From Prorocentrum cordatum (Eukaryota > Sar > Dinophyceae > Prorocentrales > Prorocentraceae), in contig CAUYUJ010015763.1 in NCBI GenBank assembly GCA_963575745.1, positions 187,501-251,500 of the forward strand: 64,000 nt of DNA, read 5' to 3'. This document shows, piece by piece, positions 27,641 through 40,254 of the stretch. The notes below the pieces were generated by a model that saw only the letters and a list, made by a program, of their open reading frames with translations, had not been told where the DNA came from and did no database searches. Position 1 is the stretch's first letter, and each line of letters begins with the position of its first letter. The position numbers were made by a program, and so were the translations under genes.

Positions 27641-29599
27641 TAGGAGGAACAAACAACTCCGAAACAGGACGAATCCACTCGCCGGGAGTCCTCCCCCTCG
27701 AGATCGCCTCCTGGATCGCTCATCCACACCTGCGAGGCCGGGATCTACCTGGGGAACCGATCTCCCAAGACCGAAAGGGGCGGCGGATGTGGATATCCGC
27801 CATCGTGCCTGCAGCATGACGCGGAGTGCCCCAGGCTCACGCATAAGCATAAGGCATTGCAGGATCTCAAAACTCTCCGACGACCAATTCTGGGTATTTT
27901 GGGCGCTTCTGCCAAAACGCTGCAACAGCCTTCCAAGCGTCGCTCAAACATGCTATAGGACTCACGGCCACCTCAAAGGATCGTCCTGGGATTCCCTTGG
28001 GCCGTGGGCCCGTCACCCCAAGGTGGACACCGAGACAGCCTCCCGATTTCATAGAGGTGTCAGGGCGGCCTCCGAGAGCTTCCAAGACGCCCCCAGGAGG
28101 CTCATACGAGGCCTCTAAGAAACAGCTGGTCAACGGCCCGGGCACGGTTGTGGGATCGGCCGAACCGCCGCCCCCGTAACCTGCCAGAGGGGCACATGGC
28201 GCGACCAAATACCTCTCTGACCCCTCCAAACAGTTCTTGTGCCGTCTGGCCCAACCAGCCGGCTGGGCTCAAAGCGTAGGACCCAGTGTCTGCCCCGTCT
28301 TAGACACACTCGGACCTAGGCCATCTGAAGATCCTTCAAGAACATGAGCCCCCTTCGCCGGCCAAAAGTGCACAATAGCATCCAACAAACACGAAGAACG
28401 ATAGGGCACCCTCCCCGAATCGACCTCGATCTCAGACCTCGGTCCGACTGTAGCTCTCAGAGGCCCTCCAAGATAACGAAAATGGGCTAGTACGGTATTC
28501 AAAACATTCCCAACACTCATCTCAGGCAACCAAGACGGCCTGAAGATGGCCCACGACAAGACAAACCGAGAGGGCACCGAAACGCATTCAAGATCGGCTC
28601 GAGAGAAGCTTCAAGAAACTCTGGAGAAACACAACTCACTGATCACTCGTAACCTACTAAAAGAATTGAACATTATCGCCGTATCTGCCGTAAAAGTGCC
28701 CAAGCCGACCCAACAGATCACCAAGACCGTCGAACAACTGCCGAAAAAGCCACCAAGACCTCACGGGCACCAGAAAGGCCCGATGACTGCTCCAACAGGG
28801 CACCAGACGGCCTCTAGGGCACCAAATCGGCATCCAGGGCACCAATCGGCATGCAGGGCACCAGTCGGCATCCAGGGCATCCAGAGCACCAATCGGCCTA
28901 GCAACGCCCGTAACTCTGCACAACATGTCCCCAACCCTCAAGAGGCATTCCCAAAAGACAAGGAAAGAGCCCAGACGCCCTTTAGGGAGCCGATGGTATG
29001 TTTGCAGACAGTTGCGCCCTGGTATCCCCGTCCAAAATGGTGCACATCTTTTTCCCTGGCAGCATGCAGCGTCAACGCCACAGCGCACCAATGCATTCTG
29101 TAGATGTATAATAACGAAGCGATGCAGAAGGCCTCACTAATACTGCACACTGTCCACGAGCGCCCCGTCTCGAGCACGATGGCTTTGACTTGACACCGAG
29201 ATGCCCGAGGCCCTAGAGGTGATGCGAACCACCGTGTTTTGCGCCGACTGTCGGTCACCTGCGCCTTGCCTCTCCACAAGCGAAGGGAGGAGGCAACGAC
29301 TCGCCGAAAGCGTTTCCGATTGTATATTCGAGTCACACGGGCCACGAATGAATCCGCATTCCTCGGAAGCTAGATCAGCAGGACTTGGCGGACTATACCC
29401 AAGGCAATACTATAATGCTGAATAAAACCACCCAAAAGTTCATCTCTATCTTACCGATATCTATCTTCGGCACCCTGGCCCAGATCGGCGGGGCATAGGC
29501 AATCGGGGGGCGAGTCCACCCTCCCCCAATCTCTCCGACGGAAGAACCCCATATGATAATCTGTTTAGTGCGCAGACTACCAGGATGTTAACTCGGAGG
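27641..29599. other. No gene recognised
   Basis: Scattered GGCATCCAGGGCACC-type words at about 28780-28890 form a short minisatellite. Otherwise only short frames. Confidence 0.4.
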
Positions 29600-29945
29600 C
29601 CGTCGCGACCCGTTGTGCCCATGGCGCCTTTGAGACCTGCGGGGCCTGTGGGTCCTGTGCGACCTGTGGGTGCTGTCCGACCTGCGGGGCCTATACGACC
29701 TGTGAGACTTGTGGGACGTGTGAGACCTCTGGGACCTTGAACACCTTCCGGCCATGTGGGACCTGTGGGACCAGTGGGTGTCCCTGGATCTTGAGGGGCC
29801 TGGACCTGTAAAATCTTTGGGGCCCGTTGGAATTGTACGGCCTGTGGGGTTTATTGGACATGTAGGGCCTGTGGGGCCCCTTGGAATTGCGAGTCCTGGA
29901 GGACGTTTGGGACCTGTGGGACGCTGGAGACGTCCTGGAGATTCA
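29600..29945. repeat. 9-bp minisatellite (GGACCTGTG-like)
   Basis: GACCTGTGG, GGCCTGTGG, GACCTGCGG and related 9-mers run in phase, densest at 29630-29770. Confidence 0.8.
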
Positions 29946-29969
29946 GGTTGCTGAGTGAGAGAAACACTG

Positions 29970-30330
29970 TATGTTTCTTCTAACGGAAATCCAAATGGCC
30001 GCCTCGGATTGGTAACAAGAAGCGCTGGCCCCATAGGGAGGGGGCTCCCGCTAGAGCCTCCTTTGAGATTCAGATTGCCAAGTTTGGGAAACCTTGTATT
30101 AGACAAGTATCACGATGACTACCTCGGATTAGTAACATGAAGTGTGGGCCTCATAGGGAGGGGGCTCCCGCTCGAGACTTCCTCGAGAGTCAAGCTGAAG
30201 AGTGAGAGAAACCCTGCGTGTTGTACAGGTACCCCGATGGCCGCCTCGGATTGCTGACGTGAAGTGCGGACCCCATAGGGAAGGGACTCCCGCCCGAGAC
30301 CTCCTCACAATTTACTGACCGACGAGGCTC
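29970..30330. repeat. Dispersed repeat family G (GGGGGCTCCCGCT core), three tandem copies
   Basis: Three units of about 115 bp share CCTCGGATT, a CCCATAGGGAGGGGGCTCCC-type core and GAGAC(T/C)TCCTC. Related copies are at 33.65-33.87, 35.48-36.08 and 40.26-40.38 kb. Confidence 0.75.
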
Positions 30331-32949
30331 CCGCTAGAGACTCGCTCAAGGTAAATGTGTGAGCGAGTGTGTGTGCGTGTGCATCTGCGATGCGGATGAT
30401 TCTCATGATGGCGGTCGATGATCCTGGTAGATGGTCACAGTGATGATGGTTGTGATGATCGGCGGCGATGATGTGAAAGTGTTAGAGGAGGGAGGTGCGG
30501 TTAGGACTGCGCGGGGAGTCCAGAGAAAGCAAGACCCTCCACTTTGAACGTGGGGGACAACCAAACTCGAACTTCCCCTTCTCTCCTCATCATCCTCCCA
30601 CCCCGACCCCGTTCCTCCTGACCCTCCCCTCCCGCGCTTCTGGGACAGGTGCAGCGCCGCCCCGAGCCCAGAGCCGAGATGGAGGAGCGTCGGCGCGGCG
30701 GAGCGGGGGCCGCGGGCTGGGCGGTCCGCGGTCGCAGAAATGGCCGCGGCCGCTCTGGTCGCAGTCGGCGTGCGTCTCGCATTCCTGCGGCCCCCGGTCT
30801 GCCGCTCCCCTACTGCAGCGAGGTCCCTCGTCCTGCCCGAGGGGGCTCATGAGACGTGGTGTGAGCTCCGATGCCGCGGGCGGGCTACCCCCGTTCACGA
30901 CCGCATTGGTATCGTGAGCTGATTGCGAGGCCCTCTCTCCTGCTCCTCCTCCACATCCGGCGACTCGAAGAGGCCGCGGTGCAAGTGTTCTGCAGCGGCC
31001 GCTTCCAGGCCCAGCGGGAACTTCTGGGCCGTCAACAGAACTTCTCAGAGTGAAGCAGTCCAGGGAAAAGGGTCGAACAAAAACTGGTGTTCGGAGGTGT
31101 GGGCATCCTCTCCTTGACCCCGTTCTTGCCAAATTGAGCAGACGTCAAACCGTCTCATCGTTGTCCCTTTTCCTCCCTCTGCTCCCTCAGCTGTGCTCAT
31201 CCAGCTGTGCTCATCCAGCGCTCAGGGCGCAACGCTGCTCCCTCTCATCCTTCTGAGACTGCACGCACATATAATCAGAATGCAGTTCCTCATGAAGACA
31301 CCGCCCTCCTCCTCCTCCTCTTCCTCATTACCATCCCGCATCCTACTTCAAGCCCTTCTTCTCCTCCCGTGCCCACTCCGAATCTACACATCAACTTCCC
31401 TACGTCGTCCTCTCAAAACTTCTACTCGGAGCCCAACGCACCCAACTGCAGCCACCTGCGTTCGAATCAACGCACTCGCACCAGCCAGTGCAGGCAGAAG
31501 TGGCAGAAGCGATAACACCCTGGATGGTCGATTGCGCCATGCAGCATTACTTTACGAGGTTCGCGATGTGCAACGGATGCCAGGACATGCTGGCCTGCGA
31601 ATGCTGGCTGCAGCTCCGAAAACAAGTGAAACGACCAACGCAACAGATGGCACGGCGAGCCCGAGGGGGAAATGAGAAGGAGAACGCCTCCGGAGAAGGC
31701 TCGGAAGTCCCGCCGGCCTTCTGACAAGTTTTCGCTGTTTTTTGTTTTTCAGGAAAACACCGAACACTTCTAAGAAGGCGTGGGGGGTTCTGAGAAATCC
31801 CGCCGCGTTCTGAGAAGGCATTTACTTCTCACTTCCCCCCCTCGCTCGCCGACGAAATGGCGCAATACAACACAGCTGCACCGACTGTCCCCTACAGCTT
31901 GAGGCATGGCGAAACGCCAGGTGCTGCCTGGCTGGGCTACTGCAAGTCTGCTACAATAGGAACTCGACCACGAGAAAACCCACAAGAAACCCAACCCTGG
32001 GACCTCGGGATGTCCACGGATATTTGGTGTGGGAACGTCACGCGCTCCATCACAAAACAATCGAAGCCCAAGGAACCCAGGCCACCCTGGGGGAAAGCGA
32101 GGTGTTTCTTGGCATGGGTTCCCACAGTACGGCCACCCCTCTCCTCACCCCTAGCTAGGTGCCCCCCCCCCTCCCCAAGCTCCGTGGGCGGCCCGAATAT
32201 GTCCCGGGGCTCTCCGAGGCTTTCAAGATGGCACATGAAGGCCGGCAAGGCGGCCAAAAAGAGCCCAGATGTGTCAAAAGAGGCACCCAACAGCCCCAAT
32301 ACATACTCTGACGGTATGACCCCGCATGAGAATTCTCTCGGTTACTCTGGAAATAACCTTCGCCGTCGTCCTCGTGATTGGTGAAACGTCCTTACTGTTT
32401 CCTCTGCGTAAATTTCCTTTTCGCCTTGGCGCAGGCCCTCCTCCCGCTCCCTACGTTGCCCCCTCCTCGCCCTCCCGTGTATTGTCTTCCCCCCGAGCCG
32501 ATGTTCCTCGGCGCCGTCGCCGCCCCAGCCAGAACGGGCGCGTTCTGTAATGGCCACATCGCGAAGCCGCTGGAACAACCCAGCGGGCATGGCCGCCGGG
32601 ACAACCTCGCGAGCCGCTGGCGCGCGAGACCAAGCAGTTGGGACCAACCCCGCGGGCTTCGCGCGGGGCGCCGCAAAGTCCAGCTCTGCTTCGAGCTACA
32701 GGGAAAACGAACCAGACCGTCCGCACAAGGTTTTGGGCGGCAGAGTGGGCAACTTGGAAAATAGGATTGTCACGCCGTGGCCAACGCCGTGGCTTCAATA
32801 ATCCGCGCTCCATTCAGGCCCAGTACGCTCGGCGCTGGCGCTTGCCATGCAAGCGCATCCGTCGGAGGCCGAACGCGCCAGCAACCGTCTCGTGGGCCAT
32901 GTAGTCGTTCAGGCGGACGCAGGACATGATATGAACGCAAGACGGTTTT
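30331..32949. other. No gene recognised
   Basis: Contains a possible degenerate hairpin at 30638-30673 (core GCGCCGCCCCG, flanks TCTGGG/CCCAGA) and short TTCTGAGAA words at 31695-31830. Open frames of 60-180 codons show no motif. Confidence 0.4.
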
Positions 32950-32954
32950 TGTGA

Positions 32955-33420
32955 GGCCTGCTTTTGGGCACGGTTGGGTTACCACCCACGCCCAAAACTC
33001 TCGATTCTGCTCAGGATGGGCTACCACCCCCAGCCCGGTTGCAAAAGGCTTCACCCTGCGCCCGATTCGGCCTACGATGGGTTACCACCGTCAGCCCGGA
33101 CGCCAGGTTTCCCCCTGCGCCCGATTCGGCTGACGATGGGTTACCACCGCCAGGCTCGAGACAAAGGCCTCCCCTTGCCCCCGATTCGGCCGAGGATGGG
33201 TTACCACCCCTGGCCCAGACGAAAGGGATCCCCCCTGCGCCCGATTCGGCCGACGATGGGTTACCACCGCCAGCCCGGAGACAATGGTTTCCCCCTGCCC
33301 CCGTTTCGGCTGACGATGGGTTACCACCGCCAGCCTGGAGACAAAGGTTCCACCCTGCCCCCGATTCGGCCGAGGATGTGTTACCACCCCCGGCCTGAAC
33401 GCAAAGGTTCCCCCTCTGCG
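32955..33420. repeat. 60-bp tandem repeat, about 7.5 copies
   Basis: CGATTCGGC recurs at 33063, 33123, 33183, 33243 and 33363, with a CGTTTCGGC variant at 33303: a 60-bp period. Each unit has GATGGGTTACCACC. Two plus frames and one minus frame stay open through it, giving 20-residue repeats. Confidence 0.9.
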
Positions 33421-33639
33421 CCCGACCGCCGTCGTCCTCTTCAATCCCGGTTCCTGGGACCTCCGATCATCTGGGGCCTTCCCTTCCTCTTTTCTTCTCC
33501 CACCTTCTTCCCCTTCCCCTCCCCGACCCAGACCCCTCCGTCCCCCCAGGGAGCTACATTCCTTGGTCGAAAAGTCCCCGACCCGTGTTCCCCCGCATTC
33601 ATGCCAGAAAAACCCGACCAAATTCCAGGTTGCAGGTTT

Positions 33640-33880
33640 GCCGGTTGCCCGCTCGGATTCCACGATGGAAATGGGGCTCCCATACGGAGGGGGCTCCCGC
33701 CAGAGACTTCCTCGCAATTCGCTCACCGACGAGGCTCCAGCATGAGACGTCGTCACAATTCAGGCCATGTGGCCAAAAAGAAACAAGGGTTACAGGTTTC
33801 CCACCCGGATTACCAACATGAAATGCTGACCCCATAGGGAGGGGGTTCTCGCCTGAGACTTCGTCCTCCACATTCAAGCC
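33640..33880. repeat. Dispersed repeat family G, two copies
   Basis: Units contain GCTCGGATT / CCCGGATTACC, a GGGAGGGGG core and GAGACTTCCTC or GAGACTTCGTC. One minus-strand frame encodes PLPMGSAFHVG. Confidence 0.75.
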
Positions 33881-34062
33881 GCAAGAATTCAAAATTATCC
33901 CGGCAAAGCAACCTAACAGCGATGTGTAGAAGCATATCTGAAAGCATTCCCCTTAAGATTCAGATGAAAATTCAGTTGTCGAATTCTGCTGTTCTCGCAG
34001 TCGTAGTCGCATTCGCGATGACAGTCGCAGCGGCAACGGCAGTCGCAGTCACAGCCTCAGCC

Positions 34063-34830
34063 TCAGCCTGCCTCCTCCTCCTCCTCCTCTTTCTCCTGCT
34101 CCTCCTCCTCCTCCTCCTCCTCCTCCTCCTCCTCCTGCTCGTCCTCGTTCTCGTCCTCCTCGTCTTGCTCGTCCTCCTCCTCCTGGTGCTCTCTCCTCCT
34201 CCTCCTCCTCCTCCTCCTCCTCCTCCTCCTGGTGGTCCTCGTTCTCCTCCTCCTGGTGCTCTCCCCCCCCCTCCTCCTCCTCGTCCTCCTCCTCCTCCTC
34301 CTCCTCGTCCTCCTCCTCCTCTTCCTCCTCCTCCTCCTCCTCCTCCTCCTGGTAGTCCTCCCCCTCCCCTCCTCCTCCTCCTCCTCCTCTTCCTGGTCGT
34401 CCTCGTTCTCGTCCTCCTCGTCTTGCTCGTCCTCCTCCTCCTGGTGTTCTCTCCTCCTCCTCCTCCTCCTCCTCCTCCTCCTCCTCCTCCTCCTCCTCCT
34501 CCTGGTGGTCCTCGTTCTCCTCCTCCTGGTACTCTCCCCCCCCCTCCTCCTCCTCCTCCTCGTCCTCGTCCTCCTCCTCCTCCTCCTCCTCTTCCTCCTC
34601 CTCCTCCTCCTCCTCCTCCTCCTCCTGGTACTCCTCCCCCTCCCCCTCCTCCTCCTCCTCCTCCTCTTCCTGGTCGTCCTCCTCCTCCTGGTCGTCCTCC
34701 TCCTCCTGCTCGTCCTCCTCCTCCTCCTGCTCGTCCTTCTTCTCCTGCTCCTCCTGCTCCTCGTCCTGCTCCTGCTCGTCCTCGTCCTCCTGGTCTTGCT
34801 CGTCCTCCTCCTCGTCGTGCTCTTGCCCCT
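34063..34830. repeat. (CCT/CTC)n microsatellite with GGT/GCT/CGT interruptions
   Basis: Nearly 770 bp of CTC triplets. Poly-Leu, poly-Pro and poly-Glu frames across it are repeat artefacts. Confidence 0.95.
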
Positions 34831-34835
34831 GCTGA

Positions 34836-35345
34836 AAATGTGGCCCAGGAATGGGAGTTCTGGGAAGTCGAAGAGCACGAAGTTGCCTACAGTTGGCTAC
34901 GGGCATTCAAAATGTGGCCCGGGAATGGAGTTCTGGGAACTCGAAGAGCACGAAGTGGCCTACAGTTGGCTCCGGGCATTCAAAATGTGGCCCGGGAATG
35001 GAGTTCTGGGAACTCGAAGAGCACGAAGTGGCCTACAGTTGGCTGGCCTACAGTTGGCTCCGGGCATTCAAAATGTGGCCCGGGAATGGAGTTCTGGGAA
35101 CTCGAAGAGCACGAAGTGTGTGACTGTTGCATCCGGCCCTCCAGAATGTGGCCCGGGAATGGAGTTCTGGGAACTCGAAGAGCACGAAGTGTGTGACTGT
35201 TGCATCCGGTTATTCTAAAGTGGCCCGGGAATGGCGTTCTGGGATCTCGAAGAGCACGAAGTGTGTGACTGTTGCATCCGGCCCTCCAGAATGTGGCCTG
35301 GGAATGGAGTTCTGGGAAGTCGAAGAGCACGAAGTGTGTGACTGT
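34836..35345. repeat. About 73-bp tandem repeat, seven copies
   Basis: AATGTGGCCCGGGAATGG or close variants recur near 34837, 34911, 34984, 35072, 35145, 35219 and 35290. One unit carries a 15-bp internal duplication near 35040. Each unit ends CGAAGAGCACGAAGT. Confidence 0.9.
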
Positions 35346-35479
35346 TGGCGAAAAACGAGCCCGGCACCCTGCCGCCCGGCAACTCCCAACACCTGCCCGG
35401 ACCCCCCTGTGGAGTGATCTGTGAGCTCTTTTGACACCACTAGAAACCTATCAGTCTTCGCTGTTAGGTAATGACGACA

Positions 35480-36085
35480 ATTACAAGGTTCCGGTGGCCC
35501 GCTCGGATTAGAAACATGAAGCGCGGACCCCAAATTAGGGGGGGTCGCCTGAGACTTCCTCGCAATTCACTTACAGACGAAACCCCCGCCTGATATTTTA
35601 TATTTTCAACCCTGAAGAGCCCATACGTCCTCCATATTCGATCCAGAGGAGCCGATATGTGACGACGCTTACAGGGAACCGATGACCCGCTCGAATTACG
35701 CACGCGAAATGCGGACCCCATCGGGAGGGGGTTTTCGCTTGAGACTTCCTCACGCACTCACAGTCAAAGCACCCGCTCGACACCTCTTTCATATTCAATA
35801 CAGAGAAGCCGAAAAGTGTAATAATCACAGATAACCGATGACCCGCTCGGATCACCCACATGAAATGCGGGTCCCATAAGAGGGGGGCTCTCGCCTGAGA
35901 CTTCCTCACACTTCACGCGCAGACGAAGCTCCTGCTCGCGATTTCCTCCATATCCACATCGGCCGAATTACAAACAATTACAGGGATTCGATGACCCGCT
36001 GGGATTACCAACGTGAAGATCGGACCCCATAGGGTGGGCCCCCCCGCTCGAGACTTCCCCGCGATTCACTCACACACGGGGCCCC
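35480..36085. repeat. Dispersed repeat family G, four units of about 160 bp
   Basis: Units near 35490, 35680, 35840 and 35990 share GATGACCCGCTCGGATTACC-like starts, CGGACCCCATAGGGAGGGGG-like cores and GAGACTTCCTCAC ends. Confidence 0.8.
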
Positions 36086-36369
36086 TCGTGGTCGATGACC
36101 ACGATGGGATGGCAATCGCGATGGCGATGGCGGCGCGCGCGGGCGACGCATGCGCGCGCGCCCCATCGAGACGGGTCTCGGCCCCGACCGGAGTTGGGAG
36201 AGGTGGCGGGCTACGATAATATACCGCGCTAGAAGTGCGCAACCGAACGCCATTGTACAACTGCTGTCATGCCATGATACCAGAGCTCTGGAGATCGCGC
36301 AACATACTTCCACGGGCGGGCGAGGCGGGTCAGCGAGAAACAAAGGGCCCCCACCTACAAGGGCGAAGC

Positions 36370-37620
36370 TTACGCGAGTGGCCCTGTCCCTGTCTGAAGG
36401 GGCACTGGGGCGCACAAATAAATGCACGCAAATGAAACGACCCCCAATATGTTCATAAATATGTTCTGTGTTTTTGCCCCCCCCCCCACCCCAAACCCCC
36501 ACCCACCCGCCCACCCGCCCACCCACCCACCCCGCCCCGCCCACCACCGCCCCCGCCCGACACGCGCACACACACGCGCGCGCACTTCCAATATTTTCCC
36601 ATATTTTCTGGTGCGTCGAAGATTAATTGTGTCTGCGCGCTTCTTCCCCCCGTGATTGTCGGCCGCCTCTTGCCGACGAAGGAACCTGGCATCGCGAAAA
36701 TGGAGGACCTGGGGGGTCAGACGGGCGGGGTCGCCCTCGCTCATTTGTTCAAGATGCCCTGCCCAGCGACGCTGCGCTGTCACCAGATAGTCGCCCCAGT
36801 CGAGGATGTCGAGTCTTTTCCTCATCGCGCTGGTCCTCCCACGCGCGCGGTGCGCGATCTGGCCCCAGGGCTTTTTCCGAAATCTTCTCGACGCCGAAAA
36901 CTCATCTGTGCATGGCGCCCTGGAGGCCTCTGAGCGCTGCGAACTGGCCCTTTCTGAGAGCCCACACTTGGGCCCCCCAAAAGGGGCCGTTGAACGCGAC
37001 GCTGTCGCACATAAGAAGCCGCTTCTCTACGGGCGCTCGGTGCCGGCAGAGGACCCAGCGCCACATGAACCACTGAGCCAGTTAAATCAATGGCCGTCTC
37101 GCCGCGCCCATCGCGCGAAGTCATCTCTCCTAAAACTGCGGTGCCCTCGCTTCCCGGGGCCCCGGTGATCTCTCGGCCCTGGGCGCTGACGGATTCGCGC
37201 TAACAGTGCGCAGGGGCAAACGACGCGCTGGGCCACTGGCGCTCCGCGAGGGCCACCCAGTTGCCTCCTTCCCTCAAAATTTAAGCCAGCTTTCCGCGAT
37301 AATGTTCGGCCCCCTTCGGGCGCGGCCCAGCGCCTAGAAGTTGCCCGCGAAACGCAGGATCGGAACAAAAAGGTCCTCGGAGGGGTCGGGGGGTACTGCC
37401 AGAAGAAACCCCACTTGCATTTCTCGCGCCGCCCGGCGAAAGTCTCGACCAGGCCGTCGCGACGTAAGTTGAAAAGAAAAGGGGCTGCAGGGCCCCCCTG
37501 CGCCAGCAAACGAGCGCGGCCCACTGGGGCAGGACATGCGAGGCCGCCCAGGGGGGCGGCCTCAGAAATCTCGCCAATCTCTCTATGCCAGCCCGCAAAA
37601 GGTATATTTTGCACCTATAC
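36370..37620 (-). pseudogene. LINE reverse transcriptase, C-terminal part, frameshifted
   Basis: Minus-strand pieces in order: LAQGGPAAPFLFNL (RT motif B, about 37525-37480), WGFFWQYPPDPSEDLF and ILRFAGNFW (in place of the catalytic YxDD region, about 37360-37330), then RRRLDILDW-type text and AQRRWAGHLEQMSEGDPARL (about 36770-36710), FRDARFLRRQEA. The WAGH segment matches the C-terminal end I know from dinoflagellate LINE ORF2 proteins. Several frame changes are needed, and the catalytic Asp pair is not recognisable. The N-terminal part of an RT, possibly the same copy, lies at 39020-39560 across a satellite block. Confidence 0.68.
36470..36560. repeat. C-rich tract with CCCACC repeats
   Basis: A C run followed by CCCACCCG words. 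It sits inside the tail of the LINE remnant. Confidence 0.7.
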
Positions 37621-37644
37621 GACCACCCTTCGGGCGATGCGGAG

Positions 37645-37890
37645 GTTCGGGGGGGGGGGGGGGGCAAACGTCTCACTCGATCGGTCTCACTATCGATCGC
37701 ACTATCGATCTCACTATCGGTCTCGCTCGACCGATATCACTCGATCGATCTCACCCGATCTGTTTCATTCGATCAATCTCACAATCTATTAGATCTCACG
37801 ATCTATCCCACGATCGATCTCACTATCGATTCCACGTTCGGTCCCACGATCGATCTCACGGTCGATATCACAATCGATCTCACAATCAAC
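37645..37890. repeat. Poly-G run and TCTCACTATCGATC-type repeat
   Basis: A G run at about 37648-37664 is followed by units built on GATCGATCTCAC and CACTATCGATC with a period near 12-14 bp. Confidence 0.85.
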
Positions 37891-38752
37891 ACCACCATCA
37901 TCACCAACAGCATCGTCATCAACGTCAACACCATCATCATCATCGTGACACCATCGTCATCAACATCACCCGACCACTATCATCATCAACATCAACATCA
38001 TAACCATCACCATCATCGTGGCACCACCATCGTCACTATCATCATCAACATCACCATCACCGGGACACCACCATCATAATTTTCGGAACACCGCAATCAT
38101 CATCATCACCATCATCTCAGCATCGCGATTTTGAACAACAGCATCAACATCATGATCATCATCGGAGCACCATCATAATCACCACCATCATCATCAACAA
38201 CGTCACCGTCACCATCGGGGCACCAACATCATCATCATCACCATCATCTGGACACCATCAGAATCATCATCGCCATGACATCATCATCACCCGCATCACC
38301 AACATCATCCTCATCTACATCATCGGGGCACCAGCATCGTTATCATCATCATCAGCATCATCGACATCATCGGGACACCATAATCATCACCATCATCACA
38401 AACAGCATATGCATCAATCTCATCATCAACATCGTCGGGACACCATCGCCATCATATTCATCATGATCATCTCATCGTCATCTCATCATCATCCACATCA
38501 TCAGTATCATCAACATCAGTATCATAACCATCATCACCAGGACACCATCATCACCATCATCAACAACATCATCCTGGACACCATCATCACCCTCAGGACA
38601 CCATCATCATCGCACCATCACCATCATCATCATCAACATCGTGAGCATCATCATTATCATCGGGGCACCATGATCATCACCACCATCACCATCAACATTA
38701 TCATCGTCAACACCATCGACATCATGATCATCATCATCATCGGGGCACCGAC
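37891..38752. repeat. Degenerate (ATC)n microsatellite
   Basis: ATC/CAT/ACC triplets with frequent GGACACC and GGGGCACC interruptions about every 50 bp. Confidence 0.9.
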
Positions 38753-38935
38753 GGGACGCCGACGGGGCACTGGCGGACACCGCGGGCCACCGGCCCCCGG
38801 AAAATAATCATGCGGTCTGGCCGCGCCTCAGCCCGCGGCGGGGCGCCGGCGGGACACCGCGGGCCACCGGCCCCCGGAAAGGAATCATTTGGTCCGGCCG
38901 CGCCTCAGCCGGAGGAGATTTTCTTCTCGCCCGCC
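38753..38935. repeat. Two-copy tandem duplication of about 83 bp
   Basis: GCGGGCCACCGGCCCCCGGAAA occurs twice (about 38790 and 38868), each followed by AATCAT and GGCCGCGCCTCAGCC. Confidence 0.8.
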
Positions 38936-39019
38936 CACGCAGCTTCGCCTCGCCCGCATGCGCGGCGCGCGCGAACACGAAACCGAAACCGATTTCCCGG
39001 TAGGGGGCTCTCCGTTCCA

Positions 39020-39560
39020 CTACGATCTCGCCCCCTCACCTCCGATTCCGTGTTTAGCCCCCGCTATAGCTACTTCCCCTCTATCTGCATAGTCGTGGGC
39101 CTTCAGGATGTCCCCCGCGAACGTGAAGACTGGTTTTGCGGGGCCCCGCTCGTCGCATTTCTCCGAATGCTGTTTGAAGATGCACATCAATTCTTCTGCC
39201 TGGAAATCTTGCGCGAAAGCGAACTGACATGTCGAGTAATGCTTTTGTTCAGGACTAAGTAGAAGTAGCAGTGCATGGCGATGCCATGCGTATATCAGCG
39301 GCCATGGCGCGACGGGTCGCGAGTCCGCGATGCTCCGCGCCTTTGCGAAGCCGGCCTTGGTGAGAAGTTTGATCGCGCGGGGCCCCCGCGCGTCGTCGGC
39401 CTGCCCCCCCCGAGAGTTCAGGGGGCGGCGCCGGGGCAATTCTGCAGCGCATTCAAAAGCCTGCTCGGACAATTGTGCCGGCATCTCCACCGCCGCCCCG
39501 CCCAGATTAGACCCCTGCTGGCCCATCCTCACGTTGAGTCGCGCATCCCGAACCCACCCG
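39020..39560 (-). pseudogene. LINE reverse transcriptase, N-terminal part
   Basis: A minus-strand frame contains RAIKLLTKAGFAKARSIAD (about 39390-39335), YSTCQFAFAQDFQAEELMCI (about 39240-39180) and PVFTFAGDILKAHDYADRGE (about 39135-39075). The spacing of an SxxxK/ARxx helix, a QxF(G)F...QA(A/E)E segment and a DI.KA.D motif A matches LINE RTs. It ends against satellite DNA at about 38935, while RT motifs B onward appear at 37525 and below. Upstream minus-strand frames (39560-40100, for example GIRGDFGWFPDVMSAKEILL) may be the preceding endonuclease-linker part but carry no firm motif. Confidence 0.55.
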
Positions 39561-40140
39561 CGACCCAGTGCTCTGAAAACTTACGAGGCAGACGGCAATG
39601 GCGTCGCAACCACGGCGGGTCTTTCGTCGTTGGTCTGGGCGGGGCCAAGGGCGCTGAAGACGAGGGCGAAGGGGTCTCGTTTCCGGAAAGCTCCAGGAAG
39701 AAATCCGTTAACATCTTTGGTCGCAACTGATCGTCGAGTCGGGCATCGGCCACAGCGCTGCGACGCGCAAGGCCCAGGACTCGTTGATGGCCCAAGTGTC
39801 AGGCAACACCCTTGCCAACTGCGGGCCCTCGCTGAGGCGGGCGCCCCCCCCGAACTTGCCCCCCTGGACGCCGTGGATCACGAGCTTCGCCGTGTCGTTG
39901 GGGCCGAACGCGGCGCGCGGTCGACGCCTCGGCGAGGAGAATCTCCTTCGCGCTCATCACGTCGGGGAACCAGCCGAAGTCGCCGCGGATGCCGAGCGGG
40001 AGGTAGAACGGCGCCCACGCCCTCCAACCCCCCCATCCAGTCATTGCGCTGCGCCCTCGGCACACCGCCGATCACGACGATGACTTCCTTCCCAGCCACA
40101 TCGGCGCCGGGTGGGGCGCGTCGGGCAGGGCGCGCCCGGT
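39561..40140 (-). pseudogene. Possible upstream part of the same LINE ORF2
   Basis: Minus-strand pieces such as MLTDFFLELSGNETPSPS and ILLAEASTAR lie in changing frames directly upstream of the RT N-terminus. No endonuclease catalytic motif is clear. Confidence 0.3.
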
Positions 40141-40195
40141 AGGGCCGCGTGGGGCGTCGGGCAGGGCGCGTCGGGCAGGGCGCTCAGAGCGCCCC
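40095..40195. repeat. GGGCAGGGCGCGTC repeat
   Basis: GGGGCG(C)GTCGGGCAGGGCGC recurs four times with small gaps. Confidence 0.75.
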
Positions 40196-40254
40196 TTCGA
40201 ATGCTCGGGGAGCAACGGCTAGAAACGAGGGCCACCCAGACGGGGTTGGGCGCG

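Noticed and set aside
32955-33420. Regular repeat considered as a CRISPR array
   Set aside because: The 60-bp units have no repeat/spacer alternation: the whole unit is repeated and degenerate.
33922-35218. Poly-Leu, poly-Pro and poly-Glu frames of up to 424 codons
   Set aside because: Produced by the CTC array and the 73-bp tandem repeat on both strands.
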